Shown piece after piece: positions 1 through 12,000 of a stretch of 64,000 bases of DNA. Each line of letters opens with the position of its first letter. Position 1 is the first letter of the stretch. The stretch is taken from NCBI GenBank assembly GCA_947471745.1, contig CANJKZ010000173.1, positions 1 through 64,000 of the forward strand. Reading direction: 5' to 3'. The notes below the pieces were generated by a model. It saw only the letters and a list, made by a program, of their open reading frames with translations. It was not told the origin of the DNA and made no database searches. The position numbers were made by a program, and so were the translations under genes. This stretch comes from Closterium sp. Naga37s-1 (taxonomy: Eukaryota > Streptophyta > Zygnematophyceae > Desmidiales > Closteriaceae).

Positions 1-121
1 TCACCACACAGTCCGAGCACAACGACAAGGCCACAAGGCCAGTTCACATGCAGGAGTACACATATATATATAGAGCTAGACAAGCAAGAGCAGGTATATA
101 TATGTGACAGTACAAGTAAGG

Positions 122-3100
122 TCAAGAGGAGAGCAAGTGAGGCAAGACAGGTACAAGACCCAGCTGAGTGCAGAAGCGCTGATGGTCACAAGGCGCAAGT
201 GCCTTGGTGAACACATCAGCAGTGTTGGCCTGAGAGGCCACGTACGCAAGTCGCAACTGACCACGCTGCTGCAGCTCACGAGCAAGAAAGTAACGGAGAG
301 CAATGTGCTTCGTTCTGTGCTCCAAGCGCTGCTCTCGACACAAGGCCAGCATGGCCTTGTTGTCTACGTACAGCACTGGAGGAGAACGAGGCGGCTCTCC
401 AAGGTCAGTCAGCAGGTAGGTGAGCCAGCGAAGCTCCTGTGCAGCCATGGCCCCGGCGTAGATCTCAGCCTCACAACTGGAGCCGAGAACAGAGGACGAG
501 CGAGTAGCTCGCCACGAGACAGAGCCGGAACCAAGACTGAAGGTGTAACCCTGCGACGACCGCTGCGTAGCCTGGTCGTCAGCCCAAGAAGCGTCCGCGT
601 GCCCAGTGAGGGCCACTGGACTCCGCCCTCCAAGCACTAGTCCCATGCCCGACGTACTGCACAAGTATCGCAACACCCTCTTCGCTGCAGCCATGTGCTC
701 TGGTCGGTGTCTCCCAGGAGCAACATAGCGTGCAAGAATGCTAAGAGGGTATGCAAGGTCAGGTCGTGTGCAGGTCATCACGTACATGAGGCAGCCAACA
801 AGCTCTGGATACGGGCCACTCGACTCTACGGACTCATCCGAAGGCAGAGCTGAGAGTGAGTGGCGAGTAGGCAGAGGAGTGGCCTGAGGCGAGGAGTACG
901 TGAAGCCGAAGCGCTGAAGGACCTGCTGCACCATGTGTGACTGAGTCAGGGTAATGGTGCGGCGTGCTCTGTCCCGGGTGATCTGCAAGCCAAGGTAGCT
1001 GCGCAGTTCACCCAGGTCTGTGCACGTGTGTCTCTTCTGCAGCTCGGACTTCACGTGGGCGAGTCCAGCAGTGTCAGCTGTGGCAAAGACCAGGTCGTCG
1101 ACGTACACGAGGATGTAGAACGGCGGCAGAGAGGTGTCGGTGCGTAGAAACAGCGACGGGTCGGCAGTAGAAGGAGCAAACCCAAGAGCCGCAAGCGTAG
1201 TCCTCAGTGTGTCGTGCCACTCACGTGGCACCTGGCGGAGACCGTAGACTGGACGCCGGAGACTCCACTGGATACCAGGAGGGAAAGACCCAGTGAAGCC
1301 AAGTGGGCGGCGCAGCCAGATCTCCTCGTGCAGGCTGCCCTGCAAGAAAGCAGTGCTGAAGTCGAGAGAGTGCAGCTCGTAGTCACGGTGAGCAGCAACG
1401 TGTAGCAGCACCCGAAGAGTGGTCATCTTCGGGGTGGGGGAGAAGGTCTGAAAGTAGTCAACTCCCTGTCGCTGACTGAAGCCACGAGCCACGTAACGTG
1501 CCTTGAAGACAGGCGGAGAACCCGGCGGCCGCTTCACCCTGAAGATCCACATGCCACTGACGATGTTCGCCCCAAGAGGGGGGACAGCGTCAACGTAGGT
1601 GCCTGTGGACTTCCAGGAAGCCATCTCTGCATCCATAGCTGCCTGCCACTGAGAGGAGTAGGGACCCTCTATCGCCTCCGCGTAAGAGCGCGGAGTCGGG
1701 ATGTCAAGTGCATCCGGGTCTCCCTCAGGGGTAAGCAGTACGGACACGAGATGAGGTGAAGCAGCTGCCAGACACTGGAACTCCTCCTGCCTGTCCTCAA
1801 GGACGTCCGTGCCAAGGGCACACTCACCCCCGACTGACGGAGGACAGGCAGACCCAGACTCAGCGACAAGACTAGCAGCGTAGTCTAGGCGACAGCGAGC
1901 AGCAAAGTCGACGAGCTCAGTAACTAGGGCAGACGCAGCAGTAGACTCGAAGGAAGGGTCAGTGACGACAGTAGCAAGGAGACGCGTGACAGTAGGACTG
2001 GCAGCACGAAGAGAGTCCGACGCAGGGTCGGGAAGAGTAGGAAGAGAGGACTCAGGAGGAGAAGGCAAAGGGGCACGCAGAGGAGCAGTAGACGGACGCA
2101 GAGACATCCTGTGCGTGCCAGGGACAGGAGGAGGACGCTGACGCGAACCACGACCACTAGCGCGAGCAGCACGGACAGGCGACGCAGGGCGAGACGCAGG
2201 CTCACGACGCTCAGTAAGACCTCCAGTAGGACCAGTGTAGGGAGAAGGAGCAGGCAAAGGGGAGGTAGGCTGTAGCAGTGACCGCGACGGGACAGGCTGT
2301 GGACCCTCCAAGAGAGGAGGAGGACCAGGAGAGGGCGGAAGACCAAGAACCTGCTGCAGGAGTGGAACGAAGTACGGTCGAGGCCGCGCAGCTACGCCAG
2401 AAACAGCAGGGACAGCACCAGTACCCCCAGCAGGAGCACCCGCTCCAGCAGCACCTCCAGGAGCTCCAGAACCTCGAGCAACACCAGGAGCACCCCCAGC
2501 AGGACCGCCAGTGGTAGTCTCAGCGCCAACACCCTCAGCAGCACCAGCTCCAGTCGAACCCGCAGGCCCAGCAGCTCCAGTACTCCCAGTACGAGCACCT
2601 CCGGGACCCGCAACAGCAGCACCCTCAGTAGCCGACGAACCTCCAGCACCAGCAGCACGGCTCCAGCGCCGGGCAAACCACTCGCGCAGCTCCTGTGGAG
2701 AGAGTGGCTCCCGGCGAGACAAAGCACGCGTAGAAACTCGAGGCGGAGGACCTCCAGGCGCAGCACTCCCAGGTCCAGCACCCCCACACTCAGCACCCCC
2801 AGGCTCAGCACCCCCAGGCTCAGCACCCCCAGGCTCAGCACCCCCAGGCTCAGCACCCCCAGGCTCAGCACCCCCAGGCTCAGCACCCCCAGGCTCAGCA
2901 CCCCCAGGCCCAGCACCCCCAGGCCCAGCACCCCCAGGCTCAGCACCCCCAGCAGCACCAGAGTCACCAGTGACCTCGACAGGCTCGATTGCGTCTACCT
3001 GGGACACACCGGAAGGGGCAGGACCCTGAGGGGGGAGGGGGTCTACCGGGGGGGGACCTGGTACAAGGAAGAGCGGGGGCGGGGGGGGGGGACGGAGTGC

Positions 3101-6059
3101 GGTAGGGGAAGAGGCGGTAGTAGGGTACCGACTCGTCGAACGTGACGTCTTGAGAGGACAGAACACGGCGAGAGGTGGGGTGGTAGAACTGCCACCCAGG
3201 CGCGTCTGGGGGGAACCCCAGGAAGACGCAAGGAGCAGCACGAGGGGACAGTTTGTCCGCAGACAAGTCGCGGACAAACGCCCGAGATCCCCAGACCCGG
3301 AACGCCGACGCATCGCCCACCTTCCCGGTCCACAGCAAGGCTGGGGAGGTCTCCGGCCTGGAGACCCTGGGGTGAAGGTTGATCTGACGTGCCGCGTACC
3401 TCACCGCAAACGGCCACAGAAAATGGGGGGCAGCCGCATGCATCATAGACGTACGAGCGACGTCCATGACCATGCCAATGCGGCGCTCAGCAATCCCATT
3501 TTGCTGCGGAGAGTCCGGGAGCGTGAAGGTCTGACGGATGCCTCGTGCACGACAGTAGGCTCGCAGAAGGCCAGAGGAGAACTCTCCGCCTCTGTCCGAG
3601 TGCAGACGCAGAACAGGAAAGTCGGAGCCAAAGCTCTGCCTGAGCTGGAGACGAGCTGCGCGGATCCAGTCGATCAGCACCTCAGTGACATCACCCTTGC
3701 CGCGCAAGGGGAAGACTGCGGTGTAACGCGAGTAGTCGTCAACAACGAGCAGGAAGTAGCGCTCGTGACCCTGCCCACGGACGCGGGCTGGGCCCCACAC
3801 GTCCATGTGGAGCGTCTGCAACGGGGCCTCTGTCGGAGGAAACTGGGAGGAGTGAGGGGCAGCACGCTGGCGCCCCTCGACACAGGGGACACAGGTAGGG
3901 CCAGGGCCCTGAGGAAGGGGAGGGAGGGACCGGGGGAGACCAGACACTAGAAGACGGGAGGCCATGCCTCTGAGCCGAAGCAGAGAGGGGTGACCAAGAC
4001 GGTGGTGCCAGAGAAGAGTCTCGTGAGACAGGAGACGACAAGAACAGGGGGCAGACTCAGGACCAGACCTGGACGCAGCAGCAAACACCTGACCCGACGA
4101 AGCGACTCTACCAGACTCAGTAACGGGAGGAGACGCAGTGGTCAGTGTGTACAGGCTCGACCCCGGCTGACGGGTAAACGTAGACAGGTGTCGGCCTGTG
4201 CGAGCCTCTGTACAGTGCGTCACCTGCTGACGCGCAGGAGTGAACTGGTGTACACCCGCATCCTGTAGGTCAGCACCACTCACCAGGTTCGTAGAGAACG
4301 AGGGGAGGTAGAGACCAGACAGGGTGCCAGAGGGAGCCGCCGGACACGGGAGGACTGTGGAGAAGCGAGACAGGACAGGACCCCCAGAGGGGTCAGCCAG
4401 AGACACTGCAACCGGTCGACTCAGCGGTGTGAGTGTGGTGCGGTCCCTAAAGAAGGAGCGAGACGCCCCAGAGTCAAGGGTGAAGGTGAGGGAGGCCGAA
4501 GCCGACGTAGTACCTGAGAGCGCAGACTCACCAGTACCTGAGGACGCAGACACACGAGCACTTAGGGCAGCAGCGTCGCAAGCACCTAGGGCAGCAGCCT
4601 CACCAGGACCTAGAGCAGCAGTCTCAATACCCGGATCGGGCGGGAAACACCGGTAACAGTCACCCTCATCACTAATAGACACAGCATACATGGCAGAGAG
4701 AATAGCATCAAAGTCAAGATCATAGATGGCAACACCCGCCCTGGACAGGTCACCCCAACGAGGGATCTCTGAGGCCTCCGGGAACTGGTGACGCCACGCG
4801 TCCGTCAGGCGGCCAAAGCAGCGCTGAGTGGGGTGGGGACCCCCACACTGCTCACCCGCACGGTCGCCGGTGAGCAAAACGTAGGAGCACGGACCAAAAA
4901 CCCCACCTCGCTGACGCGCAGTGTACCACTCACGAAGCTGCTGAGGGGACAAGGTGTCACGACCACGCTGCTGCTGCTGGCGCGAGCCACCACCGGAGCC
5001 ACTCCTCTGCGAAGACCCGCGACCAGCACCACCTCCACCCCCGCCGCCTCCGCCGCCTCCGCCGCCTCCGCTACTGCCGCCGCCTCCACCTCCGCCTCCG
5101 CCGCCGCCACCTCTGCCACCCCCGCTCCCACTGCCACCGCCGCCGACACCTCCGCCTCCACTGCCGCCACCGACTCCTCCACCCCCACCTCCACTCCCAC
5201 CGCCACCCCCACTCCCCCCACTGCCGCCACCTCCACCTCCACCGCCCCCGCTCGCTCCTCCAGCGCCCTTGCCCCCCTTGCCCTTGCCAGAGCGGCGTCT
5301 CCCACTAGGGGCAGACGCCACACCGACCGACTCAAGACCAAGGAGGTCGGCCGCAGCAGCAGAGGCAACAGAGGGCAGAAGGGGGGAGGGGGAACACCCC
5401 TCAAAGATGGGGGTGCGCGGGTCACCACGAGAGGCCCCTACAGCGACTATGCTCTTCTCGGCCGCTAGGAGGGACTTCTCGAGGAGGTCAACAGTGAGAG
5501 TGGTGGGACAGACAGAGAGAAAGTGGTCCCTGACTACGCGAAGGGAGTCAGGAAGGCGAGTGACTATGTAGTAAAGAGTGATGTACATGGGGGGGGGGTT
5601 CTTGGCGCAGAAGTCAGCAGGGAGTGCAGCGCGGTAGCGAGTGTCACTAGTGCGGAGGTGCGTAATGAGGTCAGCGACTGTGGGAAAGGCAGCAAGGTCA
5701 GGAAAGAGGTACGGTAGCATGAGACGGCTCAGTGCAGCAGTGGCAGGGGAGGAGTAGCGCGCAACTACAGCGTCGTACAAGGTCTGAGCACTCTTGTACT
5801 GACTAAAGTGTGCACGCTCGGAGGTAGGGAGGTGGCGACGCACAGCAAGACGTGCAGCAGCGTCGCGCGTGGCCCACTGGGAGCGAACAGTGGCGTCGGC
5901 GTCAGCAGCAGGGGCAGTGGAGGCGCCAGAGGTGAGGTCAAAGAGAGAGAGACCATCTGCCCTATCGCACTGTAAGAACAGCTGCAGGTCATCCACCCAG
6001 ACCTCAAAGTCAATGGCCCGACCCTCAGCGTCAAAGACTAGAACACTAGGGGTAGCCAT
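122..6059 (-). pseudogene. gag-pol polyprotein region of copia-1
   Basis: The polyprotein starts with MATPSVLVFDAEG. A gag follows with a long poly-Gly tract, then a protease with DSGASRSFF, a pre-integrase segment LWHHRLGHPSLLRL, an integrase with HMDVWGPARV, LHSDRGGEFSS and NGIAERRIG, a Pro/Gly/Ala repeat linker, a reverse transcriptase (KARYVARGFSQRQGVDYFQT) and a copia-type RNase H (LTGHADASWADDQ) near the end. This PR-IN-RT-RH order is diagnostic of Ty1/copia. The reading is spread over two overlapping frames, so it counts as broken with about one break. The ATG at 6059 was chosen because copia-2 and copia-3 begin at the same MA(T/S)P motif. Confidence 0.9.
2786..2955 (-). repeat. 15-bp coding repeat in copia-1 linker
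   Basis: About eleven near-perfect copies of a 15-bp unit (plus strand GGCTCAGCACCCCCA) lie between the integrase and reverse transcriptase parts. On the minus strand they encode GGAEP pentapeptides. Degenerate versions occur at the same place in copia-2 (about 11700-11960) and copia-3 (about 23945-24110), so this is an expansion-prone family linker. Confidence 0.85.
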
Positions 6060-6129
6060 GACCCTAGACGACTGGCAGCGCAAACAGTAGGGTGAGGGCA
6101 GTGCAGTGAAAGGGCGCTGTGCTCACCAG

Positions 6130-7060
6130 ACTGGACAGGTCGGGCGGCCCGGAAGGAGGGCGGCGCGGCTGCTCGGCGGCTCGGCTGCTGGGCGGCTCGG
6201 CGGCTCGGCGGCTCCGCTGCTGGGCGGCACGGCTGCTGGGCGGCTCGGCTGCTGGGCGGCTCGGCTGTTGAGCGGCTCGGCTGCTGGGCGGCTCGGCTGC
6301 TCTGCTGTCGGGCGGCTCGGTTGTGCTGCTGAGGGGCAGCACGGCTCGGGCTGCTCGGGCGGTGCGGGCGGTTCGGGCGGCTCGGGCGGCTCAGCTCCTC
6401 AGCGGCACAGGCGGCGTGGGGACCGAGACGGCGGCGCGCGGCTGGGACGGGCGGCGCACGGGCGGCGTGGGGCCGGGACTGCGGTGCGCGGCCGGGACGG
6501 GCGGCTCACGGGCGGCGTGGGGCCGGGACGGGCGGCGCGCGGGCGTCGAGGGGCCGGGACGGGCGGCGCGCGGGCGTCGAGGGGCCGGGACGGGCGGCGC
6601 GCGGGCGTCTAGGGGTCGGGCCGGGTGGCGCGCGGGCGTCTAGGGGCCGGGACGGGCGGCGCGTGGGCGTCGAGGGGCCGGGACGGGCGGCGCGCGGGGC
6701 GTCTAGGGGCCGGGACGGGCGGCGCGCGGGCGTGTAGGGGACGGGACGGGCGGCTCACGGGCGGCGAGGGGCCGGGACGGGCGGCGCGCGGGCGTCGAGG
6801 GGCCGGGACGGGCGGCGCGCGGGCGTCGAGGGGCCGGGACGGGCGGCGCGCGGGCGTCTAGGGGCCGGGACGGGCGGCGCGCGGGCGTCTAGGGGCCGGG
6901 ACGGGCGGCGCGCGGGCGTCTAGGGGCCGGGCTGGGTGGCGCACGGGCGTCTAGGGGCCGGGACGGGCGGTGCGCGGGCGTCTAAGGGGCCGGGACGGGC
7001 GGCGCGCGGGCGTCTAAGGGCCGTGACGGGCGGCTAAAGGGGCCACTAGGGGCCAAGAGA
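6130..7060. repeat. GC-rich minisatellite leader of copia-1
   Basis: The untranslated leader between primer site and gag is nearly pure G/C. Bases 6150-6330 are short GGCGGCTCGGCTGCTG units. About 6460-7020 is a minisatellite of about 31 bp built on GGGGCCGGGACGGGCGGCG. ORFs read across it change frame each unit and are not genes. Confidence 0.85.
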
Positions 7061-7141
7061 GAGGGGAGCGCGACTCGGGTAGGGGCAGAGTGCGCTCCGG
7101 GCAGGAAAAAAAACGGTGGGCCCTAGGAACAGTTCCCACGA

Positions 7142-7160
7142 GGGAACCTGCTCGATACCA
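7142..7160 (-). other. Primer binding site of copia-1 (iMet-tRNA-like)
   Basis: Read on the minus strand directly after the 5' LTR, the sequence is TGGTATCGAGCAGGTTCCC. It resembles the complement of the 3' end of initiator Met tRNA, the usual copia primer, with small differences from the canonical TGGTATCAGAGC. Confidence 0.7.
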
Positions 7161-7296
7161 TGAGAAGAATGAAGAACGAGGATGAATGAACTATGAATGA
7201 GGTGAGTACATATAGGAAACCCTAATTGGGTTGTACCCCCTATGGGATACCCCACTATAGCCTACACAACAGCATAAGCTATATAATGTTCTGACA
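7161..7296 (-). repeat. 5' LTR of copia-1 (136 bp)
   Basis: On the minus strand the LTR starts TGTCAGAACATT and ends in CA next to the primer site. It is very similar to the 129-bp LTRs of copia-2. The right flank GTCCT would be one copy of a 5-bp target duplication; the other copy is outside the window. Confidence 0.85.
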
Positions 7297-8119
7297 GTCC
7301 TCACTGGGCACGCAGACGCTTCTTGGGCTGACGACCAGGCTACGCAGCGGTCGTCACAGGGTTACACCTTCAGCCTTGGTTCCGGCTCTGTTTCGTGGCG
7401 GGCTACCCGCTCGTCTTCTGTTCTCGGCTCCAGTTGTGAGGCTGAGATCTACGCCGGGGCCATGGCTGCACAGGAGCTTCGCTGGCTCACCTACCTGCTG
7501 ACTGACCTCGGAGAGCCGCCTCGTTCTCCTCCAGTGCTGTACGTAGACAACAAGGCCATGCTGGCCTTGTGTCGAGAGCAGAGACTGGAGCATAGAACGA
7601 AGCACATTGCTCTCCGCTACTTCCTTGCTCGTGAGCTACAGCAGCGTGGTCAGCTACGGCTTGCGTACGTGGCCTCTGAGGCCAACACTGCTGATATCTT
7701 CACCAAGGCACTTGCGCCTTGTGATCATCAGCGCTTCTGTACTCAGCTGGGTCTTGTGCCTACCTTGCCTCACTTGCTCACCCCTTGACCTTGTTTGTAC
7801 TGTTGCATATATATATACACCTGCTCTTGCTTGTCTAGCCTTATATATATATGTAATCCTGCATGTGAACTGGCCTTGTGGCCTTGAACTTGTGCTCGGA
7901 ATGTGTGGTGACTTTGTGATCCACCCTGAGCTTGCTTTGCTTTGCTTGACTGGTCTTGTGACCCCTTGTTCTCCCCCACTTTGCCTATGGGGGTGTGTCA
8001 GATTTATATGACATAGCTACTGTAGGCTATAGTGGGGTAGCACATATGGGGTACAGTTTTCTAGGGTTTGCTTTTGTACCCAACTTTCCCTTAGTCAATC
8101 CATTCCTCATTTCTTCACA
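7297..8119 (+). mobile_element. Ty1/copia element copia-4, 3' fragment
   Basis: This is a plus-strand 3' part of the same copia family. An RNase H end (about 7300-7788; motifs ADASWADDQATQ, SCEAEIYAGAMAAQELRWL, YVDNKAMLALC) is followed by an untranslated part, a polypurine tract ending TATGGGGG and a 3' LTR. Its 5' part lies beyond copia-1, outside the window. It must be older than copia-1, which is inserted in it. Confidence 0.85.
7996..8119 (+). repeat. 3' LTR of copia-4 (about 124 bp)
   Basis: The LTR begins TGTCAGATTTATATG just after the polypurine tract CCTATGGGGGTG and ends TTCTTCACA. Its internal part (TAGGCTATAGTGGGGTA, GTTTTGTACCCAA-like) parallels the minus-strand LTRs of copia-1 and copia-2, but it is more diverged from them. 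Confidence 0.7.
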
Positions 8120-8723
8120 TCATGAACACTCGAGAACGCAACCTTTCACGAAAAAACTCACATAACTCATGAACCGTTGAGGCGATTCACGAGCCGTAAA
8201 CACAGAAACGCAGCTCACGAAAAAGCGCAACTCGCACACAACAAATTACCTTCAGAACAAACACCTCACTTTCACTCAACGTCGACAAATAGGCGGTAGG
8301 TTGTCGTGCAAACCATGTATTGCACTCAACAATGGGGCTCAATAACGCTACGGTAGCAATTACAGTAAGCTTCCACGCGTTTGGTAACTCAACACATGCG
8401 AAAGATCATGCAAATTTTAACTAGAAGAAACTCCCGCCTAAAATGATCATGATTTCAAGAAAACTGCGTCTTTGATTATTCAACGCATTGTTTTTAATTT
8501 GCTAAATGACTATCGCGTCGCATTTGAAATATAGCGTTTTTTTTTTTTACTACCACGAACCAGCAGTTTCAGAGTATCTGCTAAAAGTGCGTCAGATTTT
8601 TGAGTGTATAGTCCATTTTTAAAGTCACCAGGCTTTTCATAATTTCTTCTATAATTTATGATTCCTTTGCTCGTATGTTTGCATAGATGTAAAGTTATGA
8701 AATCGTGAAGACCCACGATTGAA
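8120..8723. other. Unassigned sequence left of copia-2
   Basis: AT-richer sequence without a convincing ORF, repeat or RNA. Copia-2 split LTR-5 within its gag, so this stretch or part of it could be the remainder of LTR-5, but I see no retroelement motif in it. Confidence 0.4.
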
Positions 8724-8728
8724 CCGTC

Positions 8729-8857
8729 TGAGAAGAAACAAGGAATGAATGAACTATGAATGAATTGGGTACAAGTACTAACCCTAATTGGGTTGTACCC
8801 CTTATGGACTACCCCACTACAGCTTACACAATATGCATGAGCTATAATGTTCTGACA
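8729..8857 (-). repeat. 3' LTR of copia-2 (129 bp)
   Basis: Plus-strand borders are TGAGAAGAAACAAGG and ATGTTCTGACA, so the LTR has TG/CA ends. Preceded by CCGTC. Differs by eye at one base from 16053-16181. Confidence 0.95.
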
Positions 8858-9069
8858 CACCCCCATAGACAAAGTGGGGGAGAACAAGGGGTCACAAGAC
8901 CAGTCAAGCAAAGCAAAGCAAAGCAAGCTCAAGGTGGATCACAAAGTCACCACACATTTCGAGCACAAGTTCAAGGCCACAAGGCCAGTTCACATGCAGG
9001 AGTACATATATATAAAAAAGGCTAGACAAGCAAGAGCAGGTATATATATATGTAACAGTACAAGCAAGG

Positions 9070-12000
9070 TCAAGAGGTGAGCAAGTGAGGCAAGGTAGGC
9101 ACAAGGCCCAGCTGAGTACAGAAGCGCTGATGGTCACAAGGCGCAAGCGCCTTGGTGAAGATATCAGCAGTGTTGGCCTCAGAGGCCACGTACGCAAGAC
9201 GCAGCTGACCACGCTGCTGCAGCTCACGAGCAAGAAAGTAGCGGAGAGCAATGTGCTTCGTTCTGTGCTCCAGTCGCTGCTCCCGACACAAGGCCAGCAT
9301 GGCCTTGTTGTCTACGTACAGCACTGGAGGAGAACGAGGCAACTCTCCGAGGTCAGTCAGCAGGTAGGTGAGCCAGCGAAGCTCTTGTGCAGCCATGGCT
9401 CCTGCGTAGATCTCAGCCTCACAACTGGAGCCGAGAACAGAAGACGAGCGAGTAGCCCGCCACGAAACAGAGCCGGAACCAAGGCTGAAGGTGTAACCCT
9501 GTGACGACCGCTGCGTAGCCTGGTCGTCAGCCCAAGAAGCGTCTGCGTGCCCAGTAAGGACCACTGGACTCTGCCCTCCAAGCACCAGCCCCATGCCCGA
9601 CGTACTGCACAAGTAGCGCAACACCCTCTTCGCTGCAGCCATGTGCTCCGGTCTGTGTCTCCCAGGAGCAACATAGCGTGCAAGAATGCTAAGAGGGTAT
9701 GCAAGGTCAGGTCGTGTGCAGGTCATCAGGTACATGAGGCAGCCAACAAGCTCTGGGTACGGGCCACTCGACTCTACGGACTCATCCGAAGGCAGAGCTG
9801 AGAGCGAGTGGCGAGTAGGCAGAGGAGTGGCCTGAGGCGAGGAGTACGTGAAGCCGAAGCGCTGAAGGACCTGCTGCACCATGTGTGACTGAGTCAGGGT
9901 AATGGTGCGGCGTGCTCTGTCCCGAGTGATCTGCAAGCCAAGGTAGCTGCGCAGTTCACCCAGGTCAGTGCACGTGTGTCTCTTCTGCAGCTCGGACTTC
10001 ACGTGGGCTAGTCCTGCAGTGTCAGCTGTGGCAAAGACCAAGTCGTTGACGTACACGAGGATGTAGAACGGCGGCAAAGAAGTGTCGGTGCGCAGAAACA
10101 GCGACGGGTCGGCAGTAGAGGGAGCAAACCCAAGAGCCGCAAGTGTAGTCCTCAGTGTGTCGTGCCACTCACGCGGTGCCTGGCGGAGACCGTAGACTGG
10201 CCGCCGTAGGCTCCACTGGGTGCCAGGAGGAAAAGACCCAGTGAAGCCAGGTGGGCGACGCAGCCAGATCTCCTCGTGCAGGCTGCCCTGCAAGAAAGCA
10301 GTGCTGAAGTCAAGAGAGTGTAGCTCGTAGTCACGGTGAGCAGCTACGTGCAGCAGTACCCGAAGAGTGGTCATCTTCGGGGTGGGAGAGAAGGTCTGAA
10401 AGTAGTCAACTCCCTGCCGCTGACTGAAGCCACGAGCCACGTAACGCGCCTTGAAGACAGGCGGAGAACCCGGCGGTCGCTTCACCCTGAAAATCCACAT
10501 GCCACTGACGATGTTCGCCCCAGGAGGGGGAACAGCGTCAACGTAGGTGCCTGTGGACTTCCAGGAAGCCATCTCTGCGTCCATAGCTGCCTGCCACTGA
10601 GAGGAGTAGGGACCCTCTATCGCCTCCGCGTAAGAGCGCGGAGTCGGGATGTCAAGTGCATCCGGGTCTCCCTCAGGGGTAAGCAGTACGGACACGAGAT
10701 GAGGTGAAGCAGCGGCCAAGCACTGGAACTCCTCCTGCCTGTCCTCAAGGACGTCCGTGCCAAGGGCACACTCACCCCCGACGGACGGAGGACAGACAGA
10801 CTCAGACTCAGCAACAAGACTGGCGACGTAGTCTAGGCGACAGCGAGCAGCAAAGTCGACGAGCTCAGCAACTAGGGCAGACGCAGCAGTGGACTCAAAG
10901 GAAGGGTCAGTGACAACAGTAGCAAGGAGACGCGTGACACTAGGACTGGCAGCACGAAGAGAGTCCGACTCCGGGTCGGCAAGAGCAGGAAGAGAAGACT
11001 CAGGAGGAGAAGGCAAAGGGGCACGCAGAGGAGCAGTGGACGGACGCAGAGACATCCGGTGCGTGCCAGGGACAGGAGGAGGACTCTGACGTGAACTGCG
11101 ACCACTAGTGCGAGCAGCACGGACAGGCGACGCAGGGCGAGACGCAGGCTCACGACGCTCAGCAAGACCTCCAGTAGGACCAGTGTAGGGAGAAGGAGCA
11201 GGCAGTGGGGAGGCCGGCTGTAACTGTAACTGCGACGGGACAGGCTGTGGACACTCTAAGGGAGGAGGAGGACCAGTGGAAGGCGGGAGACCAAGAACCT
11301 GCTGAAGGAGCGGAACGAAGTACGGCCGAGGCCGCGCGGCGACTCCAGACACAGGAGGGACAGCACCAGCACCCGTAGCAGCTCCAGCTCCAGAACCCCC
11401 AGCAGCACCAGTAGTACCCCCAGCAGGACCGCCTCCAGGACCGACAGTAGTAGTCTCCGCGCCAACACCCGCAGCAACTCCAGCTCCAGAAGTACCCGCA
11501 GGTCCAGCAGCTCCAGTACTCCCAGTACGAGCACCTCCGGGACCCGTGGCACCAGCTCCCTCAGCAGCAACAGAACCTCCAGTACCCGCAGCACCTCCAG
11601 CTCCAGCAGCTCGCCTCCAGCGCCGGGCAAACCACTCACGCAGCTCCTGGGGAGAGAGTGGCTCCCGGCGAGAAGGAGCACCCGGAGAACCGCCAGGCAC
11701 AGCACCACCAGGCGTAGCACCCCCAGGCTCAGCAACTCCAGGCGTAGTACCCCCAGGCTCAGCACCCCCAGACGCAGCACCCCCAGGCTCAGCACCTCCA
11801 GGCGTAGTACCCCCAGGCTCAGCACCCCCAGTCGTAGTACCCCCAGACTCAGCACCCCCAGACTCAGCACCCCCAGGCTCAGCACCCCCAGGCGTAGCAT
11901 CCACACGCTCACCACCCCCAGAGTCAGCACCCCCAGGCTCAGCACCCTCAGCAGCACCAGAGTCACCAGCGACCGCGACAGGCTCAACAGCGTCTACCTG

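Larger units (their letters stand above)
1..7296 (-). mobile_element. Ty1/copia LTR retrotransposon copia-1, left end outside window
   Basis: This is a minus-strand copia element entered from its 3' side at the window start. From right to left it has a 5' LTR (7161-7296), an iMet-like primer site (7142-7160), a GC-rich repeat leader (about 6130-7060), gag-pol (6059 down to 122) and a 3' untranslated stretch. By comparison with copia-2, its 3' LTR should lie about 90-220 bp left of base 1. It is inserted in copia-4: the sequence right of 7296 is a copia RNase H segment in the opposite orientation. The coding part looks broken about once. The close similarity to copia-2 and copia-4 suggests a young family. 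Treated as a fossil. Confidence 0.9.

Noticed and set aside
2392-2967. Leu/Val/Gly-rich 191-codon ORF on the minus strand
   Set aside because: It is a shadow of the copia-1 linker repeat in another frame. The same applies to 11256-11987 and 23187-24110.
6323-6861. Gly/Arg/Ala-rich plus-strand ORFs in the copia-1 leader
   Set aside because: Low-complexity reading of a 31-bp GC minisatellite. The unit is not a multiple of three, so no stable peptide repeat is maintained.
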